From Ketobacter sp. (GTDB lineage Bacteria; Pseudomonadota; Gammaproteobacteria; Pseudomonadales; Ketobacteraceae), in assembly GCF_003671495.1 (NCBI RefSeq), contig NZ_RCHN01000044.1, positions 1 through 54,077 on the forward strand: 54,077 bases of DNA, written 5' to 3'. Each line of letters starts with the position of its first letter. Position 1 is the first letter of the stretch. The notes under the pieces were generated by a model. That model did not search any database, was not told the DNA's origin, and saw only the letters and a list, made by a program, of their open reading frames with translations. Positions 16,646 to 25,631 of this stretch are shown here, in pieces. A program made the position numbers and the translations under genes.

Positions 16646-17878
16646 TTATAACAATGACTTCCACAGAGCCGCGTCCATATCCACATAGGCGGCACCGTTA
16701 AAATACGTGGTGGACACCAACGTGGAACCTTGATTGTTGCGGCGGAAGCTGAGATCGAGCCCACCAATATTGAAACTGTTGCCTTTCGCCGCCTTCACAA
16801 AATTCTGCCGGTTCAGCTCACCTTCCACATTGTTGAGAATGGCGATGAACATCTTGCCGACGATGTACCCCTCCAGGCTGACATAACCAAAATCCGAGCC
16901 GAGGGCGGTTTTTGCTTCCTGAATAATGGGAAGCTTCTCATCCAGCGGCGGCACCACCTGAGTCATGATAAATCGATCCTGTACACCGAACTGGGTCAGC
17001 ACGTTTTTGATGTTATCGGCACCGGTGAACGACACCGCACTCACCAGCCAGTCTTCGCCCTTGTAGCGGGAATATCCCACGAAGCGCCCCACCGCATTGT
17101 ACGTGCCCACCGAAATCACCAGTCGACACTGCACATTATTCTGCTGCTCCCAATGCTTAAGGGATTCGTAACCGTCGCGGGAGGTGAGCGTATTACGCTG
17201 ATAGACACCCACGGGGCCGATGTTGTTGCGGGCGGGGTTGTCTCCGTCCAACGCCAGGATCTGATCCAGTCGTTCAATGATCTGACGGGTTTTGGTGCGC
17301 TTCTTCAGCGCCATCTTGATGCCTTCCACCCCGGCCATGCCGTAGGCGTCGTTCTGCACATAGGCACAGATCTGGTCCACGTCCATGCCGTTGTCCAGGG
17401 CCTGGTCAATTACCGCTGCCGCTTCTTCGATGTAGGAGGCACGATAGTTGATGACATCACCCTCACCGGGTCGCAGCAAACCGGCACCGGTAAAAAAGCC
17501 CACTGCAGGAATTTCATTCTGAGCCAGGATCGGCAGCGCCACTTTGGCCGTAGGCGTGCCCACATTGCCCAGCATGGCAAAGATACCACTGTCGATTAAC
17601 TGTTGGGTGCCGCGCACCGTCAATTCCGGTGTATAGGAATCGTTGACCGTAACGTATTTCAGGCTGCGACCGCGCACCTGCACACCACGGAACGCTGCCT
17701 CGATGCCATCGCGCATACCCTGACCCAAACCGCGGGACTGACCTTCCAGATCCAGCACGCCACCCACATAGATGGTTTTGTCATCCACCCCAGCACGGGG
17801 AGCTGCAACGCCGGGCAGTGACCAGCTTAGTGTGGCCAGGGAACCGATTGCCGCCAGTAACCATTTATTCCATTTCAC
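16646..17878 (-). CDS. Periplasmic LIV-type substrate-binding protein in the chemosensory operon
   Basis: A 410-residue exported protein (signal peptide about 1-25) of the type I periplasmic binding family (Peripla_BP_6, branched-chain amino acid/urea/amide type). Motifs: DKTIYVGGVLDLEGQSRGLG, GNVGTPTAKVALPIL and DAYGMAGVEG. GTG 17878 has GGAGG 9-13 nt upstream. There are no permease or ATPase genes nearby; instead it sits between pilI-like and pilJ-like genes. It is therefore more likely a ligand-presenting co-receptor for the adjacent receptor than a transporter part. Ligand unknown. Confidence 0.85.
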   Translation of the reverse strand: MKWNKWLLAAIGSLATLSWSLPGVAAPRAGVDDKTIYVGGVLDLEGQSRGLGQGMRDGIEAAFRGVQVRGRSLKYVTVNDSYTPELTVRGTQQLIDSGIFAMLGNVGTPTAKVALPILAQNEIPAVGFFTGAGLLRPGEGDVINYRASYIEEAAAVIDQALDNGMDVDQICAYVQNDAYGMAGVEGIKMALKKRTKTRQIIERLDQILALDGDNPARNNIGPVGVYQRNTLTSRDGYESLKHWEQQNNVQCRLVISVGTYNAVGRFVGYSRYKGEDWLVSAVSFTGADNIKNVLTQFGVQDRFIMTQVVPPLDEKLPIIQEAKTALGSDFGYVSLEGYIVGKMFIAILNNVEGELNRQNFVKAAKGNSFNIGGLDLSFRRNNQGSTLVSTTYFNGAAYVDMDAALWKSLL

Positions 17879-17905
17879 TCTGCTATCCTCCAGGGTGATT
17901 CGTCC

Positions 17906-18442
17906 TTAATGAGTGACCACCAATTGCTTGGCCATTTGGCTGAACAAGCCATCAAAATCCAGCTCCAGCCATAATCCGTTGTCATAGAACAGATTGCGGC
18001 AATGGGGCAGTAACCTCGGTGGCACACCGGCCTGATTGTCCATCTGTTGCTGCGCGCTGAACTGCAGGCGCTTGGGCATGGCGGGCAACAACACCGCCAG
18101 ACCTTTCTGCTGCGGTTCCAACACCAGAAAGCGGCGCAAACGCTGCGGTGCGGTGCCACTGCCCAGCGCCAACCGCTGCAGATCAAACACCGGCAGGATG
18201 TAACCCCGCAGTTGCGCCATCCCCAGAAACCAGTCGGCCGCGCCGGGCAAGGGGCACACCTGCAGGCTTTCCACCACTTCGCAACGCGCTTGGGGTGGAA
18301 TCAGAATGCCAAGCTTGTCCAGGGCAAAACCGTGGCCCTGAAAGGCGTATTCCGTTCTTTGTTCTGGGCCATCGTCCAGCATCAGGCGCGCAGGGGCCTG
18401 GCTATCCAACGCCGCCACCGGCGATAGCAGGTGATCTGTCAT
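17906..18442 (-). CDS. PilI/CheW-type coupling protein
   Basis: A 178-residue CheW-domain protein: GILIPPQARCEVVESLQVCPLPGAADWFLGMAQLRGYILPVFDL contains the conserved CheW core W-x-x-G-x-x-x-x-R-G-x-x-L-P-V-x-D. It lies between the PilH-like regulator and the binding protein gene, the same relative order as pilH-pilI-pilJ apart from the inserted binding protein. Confidence 0.85.
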   Translation of the reverse strand: MTDHLLSPVAALDSQAPARLMLDDGPEQRTEYAFQGHGFALDKLGILIPPQARCEVVESLQVCPLPGAADWFLGMAQLRGYILPVFDLQRLALGSGTAPQRLRRFLVLEPQQKGLAVLLPAMPKRLQFSAQQQMDNQAGVPPRLLPHCRNLFYDNGLWLELDFDGLFSQMAKQLVVTH

Positions 18443-18480
18443 AGTAAAACCTTTAGCGAATTGCGCTCAGCAAGCGGTTC

Positions 18481-18840
18481 TCAGCAGTAGCTGGCGACCT
18501 GATCGATGATTTGCTCTTCCGTGTACGGTTTGGTGATCAGGGCCTTACCGCCCTGCTTAAGGGCCCACATGGCATCGGCCTTTTGCCGTTTGGAACTGAC
18601 AAACAACACCGGAATATCTTTGGTGTCCTCGGCCTGGGTGATTTCACGGCAGGTGCGATAGCCGTCGGTGCCTTCCATGACGATGTCCAGCAGGATCACG
18701 TTGGGTTTTTCAATGTGCGCCAACTGGATGGCTTTTTCGCCGGAGTTGGCAGTGACCACTTGATAGTTGGCCTTGGTGAGAATGCTTTTCAGATTTTCCA
18801 GATCCACGGAGGAATCATCCACAATCAGTACTTTTGCCAT
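18481..18840 (-). CDS. PilH-like single-domain response regulator
   Basis: A 119-residue receiver: VLIVDDSSVD (acidic pair), LLDIVMEGTDGY (phosphorylated Asp), SSKRQKADAMWALKQGGKALITKPY (Ser/Thr and Lys). ATG 18840 is preferred because GGAG lies 8 nt upstream; an ATG at 18855 directly abuts the previous stop. There is no output domain, as in CheY/PilH. Confidence 0.9.
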   Translation of the reverse strand: MAKVLIVDDSSVDLENLKSILTKANYQVVTANSGEKAIQLAHIEKPNVILLDIVMEGTDGYRTCREITQAEDTKDIPVLFVSSKRQKADAMWALKQGGKALITKPYTEEQIIDQVASYC

Positions 18841-18855
18841 GACATCAATCTCCAT

Positions 18856-19590
18856 TTACACGGCTTTGCGGGCACGGCTTACCATGCGTTCGAACACATC
18901 CGAGAGCTGGGCATCCGTGGGGGGTTTGGTAAGATAGGCATCGCAGCCGGCCATATTGCCGCGGATGCGATCAAAGGGTGAGGAATTGCTGGTGAGCATC
19001 ACCACGAACACCGGGGCGATGGCTTTCAACTGGCGACACACCTGATAGCCATCCATACCGGGCAATACGATGTCCAGGAACACCATGTCAAAGCGACGCT
19101 CCGACATCAACGCCACTGCCTGCTCGCCGGTTTCGGCGAATGCCATATCCATCAGGCTTTCGCACAGATTGGGCAGGCGCAGGTTCAAGAATTTTCGGAT
19201 GGGCAGGCTGTCGTCCACCACCAGTACCTGCAGATGCTCCTGCCATTGTTCCGGCAGTTTTTTTGCGGCCTGATCCAATGCCTGCACAAACTTTTTCAGT
19301 ACCAGGGGCCGCGACAACAGGGGATTCACCGCGCGCTGCTCCGGCTCACTGCCAATGAAAATGCCCTGGGCGGTTTTGTTTTTGAACTTGAGGGATTGCC
19401 AGTGGGAGATGGACTGCTCATCGTCGGCATTTACCAGAACAATCTGGGCCTGCTCCAGGCTGCCTTCTTCTGCAAAGCGAAACTTGCTAAGCTGTTGAGC
19501 ACTCAAACGAAAAATATTCTGGATGAACTTTTGATCCCGCCCGGTCAGCCCGATGTGACTGATCAGGATTTTATTGCACGCAATCGTCAT
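18856..19590 (-). CDS. PilG-like response regulator with degenerate N-terminal receiver
   Basis: A 244-residue protein. Residues about 120-240 form a normal receiver (VLVVDDSLPIRKFL, FLDIVLPGMDGYQV, MLTSNSSPFD, YLTKPP). Residues 7-110 look like a second receiver fold lacking the phospho-acceptor and acidic pocket (KILISHIG.., QIVLVNADDEQ). It is the first gene of the operon; AGGGT lies upstream of ATG 19590. PilG normally has one receiver, so the added domain may be a pseudo-receiver for dimerisation or regulation. Confidence 0.85.
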   Translation of the reverse strand: MTIACNKILISHIGLTGRDQKFIQNIFRLSAQQLSKFRFAEEGSLEQAQIVLVNADDEQSISHWQSLKFKNKTAQGIFIGSEPEQRAVNPLLSRPLVLKKFVQALDQAAKKLPEQWQEHLQVLVVDDSLPIRKFLNLRLPNLCESLMDMAFAETGEQAVALMSERRFDMVFLDIVLPGMDGYQVCRQLKAIAPVFVVMLTSNSSPFDRIRGNMAGCDAYLTKPPTDAQLSDVFERMVSRARKAV

Positions 19591-19666
19591 GCTGCTACCC
19601 TGCCTTTACCGGAACAACATCCGTTGCTGACGCGATTCCGATAACAATTCCCTTCTGATTGGGGTA

Positions 19667-19701
19667 AATATAGCAGAGGCTTTATCGTTCAAAGTTTGAA
19701 C
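19667..19701 (-). promoter_or_regulatory. Probable promoter and palindromic operator of the chemosensory operon
   Basis: The minus strand reads a -10-like TATATT at 19667-19672. A perfect 15-bp palindrome GTTCAAAGTTTGAAC (19687-19701) covers the -35 region. The -35 hexamer is poor, as expected for an activator-dependent promoter. Confidence 0.45.
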
Positions 19702-19711
19702 AACCTTTATC

Positions 19712-19727
19712 TGTGATGACGATCACT
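19712..19727 (-). promoter_or_regulatory. CRP/Vfr-type binding site
   Basis: TGTGATGACGATCACT matches TGTGA-N6-TCACA with one mismatch. Its centre is about 60 bp upstream of the start predicted from the -10-like box at 19667-19672, close to the class I activator position. Vfr is known to control pilus and chemosensory genes in Pseudomonas; its role here is inferred. Confidence 0.6.
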
Positions 19728-19787
19728 CAAATTGCGCGAAACACCTGAAATACACTGGGCGTTGGCGCAAGAATGTGAATCAGCACA

Positions 19788-19813
19788 CTGTGACCCTGGC
19801 GGCCCGGTCACAG
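19788..19813 (-). terminator. Hairpin after the RCC1-like lipoprotein gene
   Basis: 8-bp stem CTGTGACC/GGTCACAG with a 10-nt GC-rich loop, 14 nt beyond the minus-strand stop at 19828. There is no T run, so intrinsic termination is uncertain. Confidence 0.4.
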
Positions 19814-19827
19814 CAACGGCGTAACCG

Positions 19828-20625
19828 CTACCAGCACACCGCAGCACCTTGATCATCAACACAGAATTGATGGCCGCTCCATTGTGGCGTCTCCACGTAT
19901 TGCTTGCGAAGGTTTGTTGGATTCACCACCGCAGGCGTGCTGATTTCACCGGTAGTGCCCCAGCATTTGAGACCCTCCTGGTCAATCACACACACGCGGG
20001 CCGTCAGCATTTCCATCTCCATTGGCGGATACAGTAAGGGGGCATCCTTAGGAATCAGGTTGGGATGGCCCCAGCACTGCACCCCTTCGTCCACCTGGGC
20101 GCAAGCCGCGTTACCCGCCACGGCCACCTGCTGGGGATTGTTCAACGGCGGCACCTGGCCCACCTCATCATTGGCAGAGCGGGGCCAACATTGTACTTCA
20201 CCACTGCTGAAGGCCGCACACACGGCGCTTTCACTCCAACCGGCATCCAGCAATATGGTGCCGTCCACAAACACCGGCTTAATGGTTTCCTCGAAGTACA
20301 CCAATCCGGTGCTACAGATCAACTGATCAGCGCAGATTCCGGAAAATGCCAGATCACAGGTCTCCGCTGCCGTGCAGCTGCGATGATTCCAGCCGATGAA
20401 TTCATAGCCCGGCGCCGCGGTGGCGGTGAGCTTGACAATTTTGTTACCGATAAAAGGCGGATTGAGTTTGACGGAGGCCGTACAGCTCGCCTCACAATCC
20501 ACGCCAGCCGGTGACGTGATGCTGCCTTGCCCGGTCATGACCACATTCAAGTCCACATCCTGCGCACCACAGGCGCTGAGCAGCATGACCGCCAGAACCA
20601 ATAATCCTTTTGTTATGCGATTCAT
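19828..20625 (-). CDS. RCC1-like repeat lipoprotein
   Basis: A 265-residue lipoprotein: signal peptide with lipobox LLSAC. A bacterial repeat domain follows (MTGQGSITSPAGVDC..APGYEFIGW, residues about 25-100) with paired Cys, then RCC1-like blades marked by VQCW/LKCWG/AVCW (residues about 135-265). Only about four blades are present, and the chain stops right after the last CW, so the propeller looks incomplete. ATG 20625 has AAAGGA 9 nt upstream. It is divergent from the WD40 gene with 129 bp between them. Confidence 0.75.
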   Translation of the reverse strand: MNRITKGLLVLAVMLLSACGAQDVDLNVVMTGQGSITSPAGVDCEASCTASVKLNPPFIGNKIVKLTATAAPGYEFIGWNHRSCTAAETCDLAFSGICADQLICSTGLVYFEETIKPVFVDGTILLDAGWSESAVCAAFSSGEVQCWPRSANDEVGQVPPLNNPQQVAVAGNAACAQVDEGVQCWGHPNLIPKDAPLLYPPMEMEMLTARVCVIDQEGLKCWGTTGEISTPAVVNPTNLRKQYVETPQWSGHQFCVDDQGAAVCW

Positions 20626-20754
20626 CGTCCATTCCTTTTTGCTTTTCCATTCCAGAGAAGCGCTATTCTTCCATTCCTCCACGGCGAAAGCTTGTAGAAT
20701 CAGGCCCATCTCTCTTACACTCGAACGCACACCCCGATACAAGCACGCAACACG

Positions 20755-23007
20755 ATGGCCATCGAATTGTCCGGCGGACTGCGCCTGGTCTGGAACTGGG
20801 ACAACCTGCTCAACCATGACCTGGTACCACGCATCATCAATATCCAGAGTGGGAAAACCCTGTGTCAGCTAAAGGGTCACACCGACATGATTCGCGGCGG
20901 ACAACGGTTGCCGGGCGGGCGGGTCATCACTTGGTCCAACGATGCCAGCTTGCGGATCTGGGACATTCACAGCGGGGAGTGCCTGGCACTGCTCACCGGA
21001 CACAGCCGCTACATTTGCAGTGTATATCCATTAGCGGACGGGAGCCTTGCCTCGTGGTCCGATGACCATACGCTGCGGGTCTGGGACCCAAACAGCGGTC
21101 GTTGCATCCTTTGCCTGGACACCACCCCCTGGCTCGACGAGATCATGGCACAACACACTGGCGATCCCAGTGCGCTGCCGGATGTTGAATGCCTGGTGAA
21201 AGTGGATGCCGACACTCTTGTTCTGTGGGAGAAGAAGACCAGCCGGATTGGCATCTGGAGCCTCGCCCAAGGCACCCGGACACATGCGCTGTATCATGCA
21301 CCCAAGTACCCAGGTGCCTACGACTTTGGGCAGCTGTTTGATCTGCCGGGCGATTTCTTTGTCAGTCACAGCTGGTCCAATGGCGCTGCCATTATCTGGA
21401 GCGCCCGCAGCGGCCGACCTGGCGGCACCTTTGATGGACGTTGGGATGGAATGCTGGGATTCCCGCGCCGGTTGTTGTGCTGGCGTCATCACCTGCGCAG
21501 CAATGATTTTCAGATTTTGGACCTCAAGTCCTGCTCTCCCATCGTCCAGAGCACCGTTCATGGGGCCCGCCCCAGCCAGGTTCATCGTTATGGGGATGGA
21601 TTCGCTGTCTGGCTGGAAGATTTTCGCTTGCTGCTGCTGAATGAACAACTGGAGGTGACTGCCACGCTGCCACAACCATTCCGGGTCCTGGCAGGCGTCA
21701 AGGTATTCGATCCTTACCAGCCGGTACCAGACCCAGCGTCACTGGCCGCGCATATCGAGCACACCGACCCGAATGCCGTCCGCTATTTTTCACCGGGCAA
21801 CAGCGCTCCCTCAGCGTTGGAGATGCGGGCGCATTTTCACAGCAATCCGTTTTGCAGTGACATTCAGTACAGACTCACGCCGGACACACCCTCACTCAAC
21901 AGGAATCCGTCCAACAGCACTCCCGACACAACACGCCCATTGGTCGCACAGTTCACCAGCTGGCCCAGCCAGCGTAGCGACATGCTGCTGGAATTTGCCC
22001 GCGATAACCTGGGTTCTTTGCTCTGCCAGGACATCCACTCAGTAATACACCACATGGATTTTCATCAGCAAAGCAACACCGCTCCGTTCACTCTCAGTCC
22101 TCCCTGTGGCGCGATCGGTGGTGCCGAATTCTGGTGCCATGTGTATCGCACGCCCCGGTTGGTGATCACCCCGGGCGGTTACAGTCCCGATCCATCCCTG
22201 TCGCGGTGGGTCTCCATTGCCGACCCGGCAGACCCGCCCTGGCACCTGCTCTCCGCCCGTAAACAACGGCTGCGTCTGACGGCAGATGGCGATCTTCTGT
22301 TCTGGAACATCGAGCATCGCAGCTCGCTCTGCCTGCTGCAGCGACAGGATGACAGACTGGTGAACGTGGCACTGGTAGCAAAGGATGATGAGCTGGATCG
22401 TGTTCAGGGCCCGATGGTGATCGCCCCGGATGGCGCCATTCACTTTTTAACGGAGCACGGGCTGACTCCGCTGCTGAATCCACACACTGACGCTTCAGTG
22501 CGTGTCGATCCGGATACCCGTCGCTACTGCTCATCCCATTACTGGGCCGACAACCAGCAACTGGCCATTCTGCGGGAGCGGGATATCCTGATTCTTGACG
22601 CCACCAACGGCGACACCATTGCGACGTTGGTAACCCCGTTTGACGGCCGCGCCCACGGCGTCGCCTTGTTGCAGCAACAACGCTGGGTGGCCTGGACCCG
22701 TTCGGAACTGGCCAGCTGGTGCGGCCAGACCTTTCAACCCTTGTTTCGAATCCAGGAGCCCGGGGAGTGGGGCCCCGGGTATGAAAATGTGGTACCACTG
22801 GCCAGTGGCGAACTCGCCTATTGCAGCGGCAGCTACAGCGGGGACAATCGCATAGTAGTCTGGGATGGCGCCGCCAGAATGGACATCGTGCACGCCCACG
22901 ATCAGGAAGTGGTACACCTCTGCGAAGCCGGAGACGGCTACCTGATCTCTCACTCCGAATCCGACCGCTACTGCAGATGGTTTCTGCCATCGCGCACAGT
23001 GGGGTGA
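20755..23007 (+). CDS. WD40-repeat protein
   Basis: A 750-residue cytoplasmic protein without signal peptide or membrane span. Two canonical WD40 repeats stand at residues about 38-112 (LKGHTDMIRGG..LRIWD; LTGHSRYICSV..LRVWD). Many degenerate ones follow (SRIGIWSL, AIIWSARSG, DGDLLFWN, RIVVWDG), enough for two propellers with an insert at about 340-480. No catalytic domain is seen. ATG 20755 is the only start in the open frame, without a clear ribosome site. It probably acts as a scaffold; such proteins are uncommon in gammaproteobacteria. Confidence 0.75.
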   Translation: MAIELSGGLRLVWNWDNLLNHDLVPRIINIQSGKTLCQLKGHTDMIRGGQRLPGGRVITWSNDASLRIWDIHSGECLALLTGHSRYICSVYPLADGSLASWSDDHTLRVWDPNSGRCILCLDTTPWLDEIMAQHTGDPSALPDVECLVKVDADTLVLWEKKTSRIGIWSLAQGTRTHALYHAPKYPGAYDFGQLFDLPGDFFVSHSWSNGAAIIWSARSGRPGGTFDGRWDGMLGFPRRLLCWRHHLRSNDFQILDLKSCSPIVQSTVHGARPSQVHRYGDGFAVWLEDFRLLLLNEQLEVTATLPQPFRVLAGVKVFDPYQPVPDPASLAAHIEHTDPNAVRYFSPGNSAPSALEMRAHFHSNPFCSDIQYRLTPDTPSLNRNPSNSTPDTTRPLVAQFTSWPSQRSDMLLEFARDNLGSLLCQDIHSVIHHMDFHQQSNTAPFTLSPPCGAIGGAEFWCHVYRTPRLVITPGGYSPDPSLSRWVSIADPADPPWHLLSARKQRLRLTADGDLLFWNIEHRSSLCLLQRQDDRLVNVALVAKDDELDRVQGPMVIAPDGAIHFLTEHGLTPLLNPHTDASVRVDPDTRRYCSSHYWADNQQLAILRERDILILDATNGDTIATLVTPFDGRAHGVALLQQQRWVAWTRSELASWCGQTFQPLFRIQEPGEWGPGYENVVPLASGELAYCSGSYSGDNRIVVWDGAARMDIVHAHDQEVVHLCEAGDGYLISHSESDRYCRWFLPSRTVG

Positions 23008-23014
23008 CGGCGGT

Positions 23015-25513
23015 TCAGTCCATTGCCCGTCGAGATGATGAATTTTCCAGAAAGCCCTGCAGACGCTCCGTGAACACTTTTACTTCAATGGGCTTGGCGA
23101 TATAGGCATCCATTCCCGACGACTTAATTTTGGCTTGATGCTCCTGTACCACATGTGCGGTCAAGGCAATCACCGGCACCCGTGTCAGGCTATGCTCCAT
23201 TTCATATTGGCGAATCATCCGGGTTGCTGTGTAGCCATCCATTACCGGCATTTCGCAATCCATCAGGATCAGCGCGCAGTTTCGATGATGTCGGCGGTAA
23301 TACAGCAACGCCTGCTCACCATCCGCAACCGTGTGAAAACGCAAGCCCAGGCGTCGCAGCAGACCTTCCACCACCATCTGATTCACTGCATTGTCTTCCA
23401 CTACCAGTATGCTCTGATCGGTCAGCTGCGGCAGTCGCTGGATTCCCGATTCCGGCTCACCGCGGGGCATCCCATCGTCTGCATCCACTGAATCACAACG
23501 AATGGTAAACCAGAACGTGGACCCTTCACCCGCCACACTGTTGACCCCGATCTTGCCACCCATCAGTTCCACCAATCGTTGTGAAATACTGAGCCCAAGC
23601 CCGGTGCCACCGAATTGGCGGGTAATGGAGGTGTCCGCCTGGCTGAACGCGGAAAACAGCTTCGCCAACTGGTCTTCACTGATGCCGATGCCGGTATCAC
23701 TGATTTCAAATCGTATCAGATGTTCACCACCTGACACAGCGTTCGGCTCCGACGGCCGCTGGGTCAGCGGATGTACCCGCAGGGTTACACAACCTTCCGT
23801 AGTGAATTTGAGGGCGTTGTTCAACAGGTTCAGCAACACCTGGCGCAGACGGGTGGGATCGGATTTCACTCGCGCCGGCGTGGTTGGGTCCCATTGATAA
23901 GACAGCTTGATGGCGTTTTTGCGGGCCGTCACTTCACAAACGCTGATACAGTCCCGGATCAGTTGATCCAATTCGAACCCGGTACTTTCGATCTGCATTT
24001 TGCCGGCTTCAATTTTTGAGTAATCCAGAATATCGTTAATGATGCTGAGCAGCGCCCTGCCGGAGTTGGTGATCACCTCCACATAGCGTTTTTGTTCCGG
24101 CTTAAGATCTGTGCTCTGCAACAACTCGGTCATGCCCAACACGCCATTCATGGGGGTCCGGATCTCGTGACTCATCACCGCCAGGAATTCACTCTTGGCC
24201 TTGCTCTCGGCTTCCGCCTGGATGATTTTTTGCGTCGCCAGCATTTGTTCCTGCTGAGCACGCTTCTCGTTCTGGTGGGCCTGTTCCAGCATCGTCAGGC
24301 GCTCTTCGCGATCCAGATTAATACGATCCGCCATGGCGAAAGACAGCAGCAGCACCTGGAACACACTGCCGAATTCCGGCGCGTACTCGGTGAACACATT
24401 GGGCTGGACCACACCGGTTTTGGTAAGCGCCTGGGTGACGATGAGTGACAGTACCGAGGCATACCCCAAAACAAAAAAGCGCGCCAGCCTATGACCTTGC
24501 AACAACATCAGAATACCAATCAGGAATACCGTGGTACCCGCCAGGATGCTGGCCCCCACCGAGGCCCGTACGGTAAAATGATAAGGTGCTAATCCTGAAA
24601 GGGTTAACAGGAACAACACCAGGAACACACTGCCAAATCCGGTACAGATCCAATAATAAACACGATGCTGCTGCTTCAGGCGCAAAAAACTCACTGCAAA
24701 AAAGCAACCGGCAAAGCCATACAGCGCCATGCCATAAATGACTGCTTTCTGATTAAACTGGGGCGACCCTGGCCACAAATATTGAAATGCCAGGCCATGA
24801 ATGCTGCTTTGGTAAATGGCATAGGCCCCGATGCCCAGCACAAAGAGTAAATACGTGGAATCCCTGACGCTGGCGAACAACACCAGGTTGTACAACACCA
24901 TGATCAGCACCACACCGTAGTAGACGCCCTGCGCCATTAAAAAATGCTGCTCATGCTCGTTGTAGTTTTCCAGAGAACGCAGCACCACTGGCAGCTGTAC
25001 AATGCCCTCGGTTTGCACCCGCATATAAATCTGCAGGGTTTCGCCCGGGGGGAATTCAACCGGTAGAATAAAGTTCCGGTTGTAGATGCGGCGGGTGTCG
25101 AATGCCAGCAGATCTCCGGTTTCGTAACGGTCAATCCTGTGCCCGTCGCGATAAACGTAAAAGATCATGCGGTCGATGGAGGTATAGCTGGAAGTCAACA
25201 ACATGGCCAGCGGAACGGCGGCCGGATTGAAGGCACTGAAGCGGAACCAGTGAGTGTCAGCAGAGAAGCCCATACTGGGCACATCCTGCTCCGTGGCAGT
25301 CCACCACTCAGCGGGCAATGCAAGCACCTGCTCAATATCCGAATCACCGTCGCCATCCACCCAGTATTCCATGTGTGCACCCACAGAGACGCGGCTCACG
25401 GGCGCGGCAAGCTCAATGGGTGGGGTGGCGGCATGAACGGTGGGCACTGCGCAGAAAAAAAGCAACACCGCCAGATAATAAATCGACTGATTCAAACCAC
25501 TGTGGGCTCCCAA
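23015..25513 (-). CDS. 7TMR-DISM hybrid sensor histidine kinase
   Basis: An 832-residue sensor: signal peptide, then a periplasmic 7TMR-DISM extracellular domain (about 35-180: DTHWFRFSAFNP, NRNFILPVEFPPGETLQIYMRV). Seven membrane spans follow (about 190-395), a short coiled coil, HisKA (FLAVMSHEIRTPMNG, phospho-His), HATPase (DTGIGIS; GGTGLGLSI) and a receiver (VVEDNAVNQ; LILMDCEMPVMDGY; AKPI). The start is ambiguous (TTG 25513 or TTG 25495). No partner regulator lies beside it. It converges on the WD40 gene with a 7 bp gap. Confidence 0.9.
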   Translation of the reverse strand: MGAHSGLNQSIYYLAVLLFFCAVPTVHAATPPIELAAPVSRVSVGAHMEYWVDGDGDSDIEQVLALPAEWWTATEQDVPSMGFSADTHWFRFSAFNPAAVPLAMLLTSSYTSIDRMIFYVYRDGHRIDRYETGDLLAFDTRRIYNRNFILPVEFPPGETLQIYMRVQTEGIVQLPVVLRSLENYNEHEQHFLMAQGVYYGVVLIMVLYNLVLFASVRDSTYLLFVLGIGAYAIYQSSIHGLAFQYLWPGSPQFNQKAVIYGMALYGFAGCFFAVSFLRLKQQHRVYYWICTGFGSVFLVLFLLTLSGLAPYHFTVRASVGASILAGTTVFLIGILMLLQGHRLARFFVLGYASVLSLIVTQALTKTGVVQPNVFTEYAPEFGSVFQVLLLSFAMADRINLDREERLTMLEQAHQNEKRAQQEQMLATQKIIQAEAESKAKSEFLAVMSHEIRTPMNGVLGMTELLQSTDLKPEQKRYVEVITNSGRALLSIINDILDYSKIEAGKMQIESTGFELDQLIRDCISVCEVTARKNAIKLSYQWDPTTPARVKSDPTRLRQVLLNLLNNALKFTTEGCVTLRVHPLTQRPSEPNAVSGGEHLIRFEISDTGIGISEDQLAKLFSAFSQADTSITRQFGGTGLGLSISQRLVELMGGKIGVNSVAGEGSTFWFTIRCDSVDADDGMPRGEPESGIQRLPQLTDQSILVVEDNAVNQMVVEGLLRRLGLRFHTVADGEQALLYYRRHHRNCALILMDCEMPVMDGYTATRMIRQYEMEHSLTRVPVIALTAHVVQEHQAKIKSSGMDAYIAKPIEVKVFTERLQGFLENSSSRRAMD

Positions 25514-25631
25514 AGCGTCAGCGGCTGCGCTAGCAACAGCAGCTGCTTTCCATGGTTCACTATAGACCAGTCTCTAGCGTACCGGAGTCAGTGAAAGCAG
25601 GAAAGGCAGCGGGAATGATTAACGGAAACGA

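Noticed and set aside
11239..16651. Long plus-strand open frames opposite the ChpA and PilJ-like genes
   Set aside because: They are antisense shadows of GC-rich coding sequence with no family motifs or ribosome sites; the minus-strand genes show clear conserved domains.
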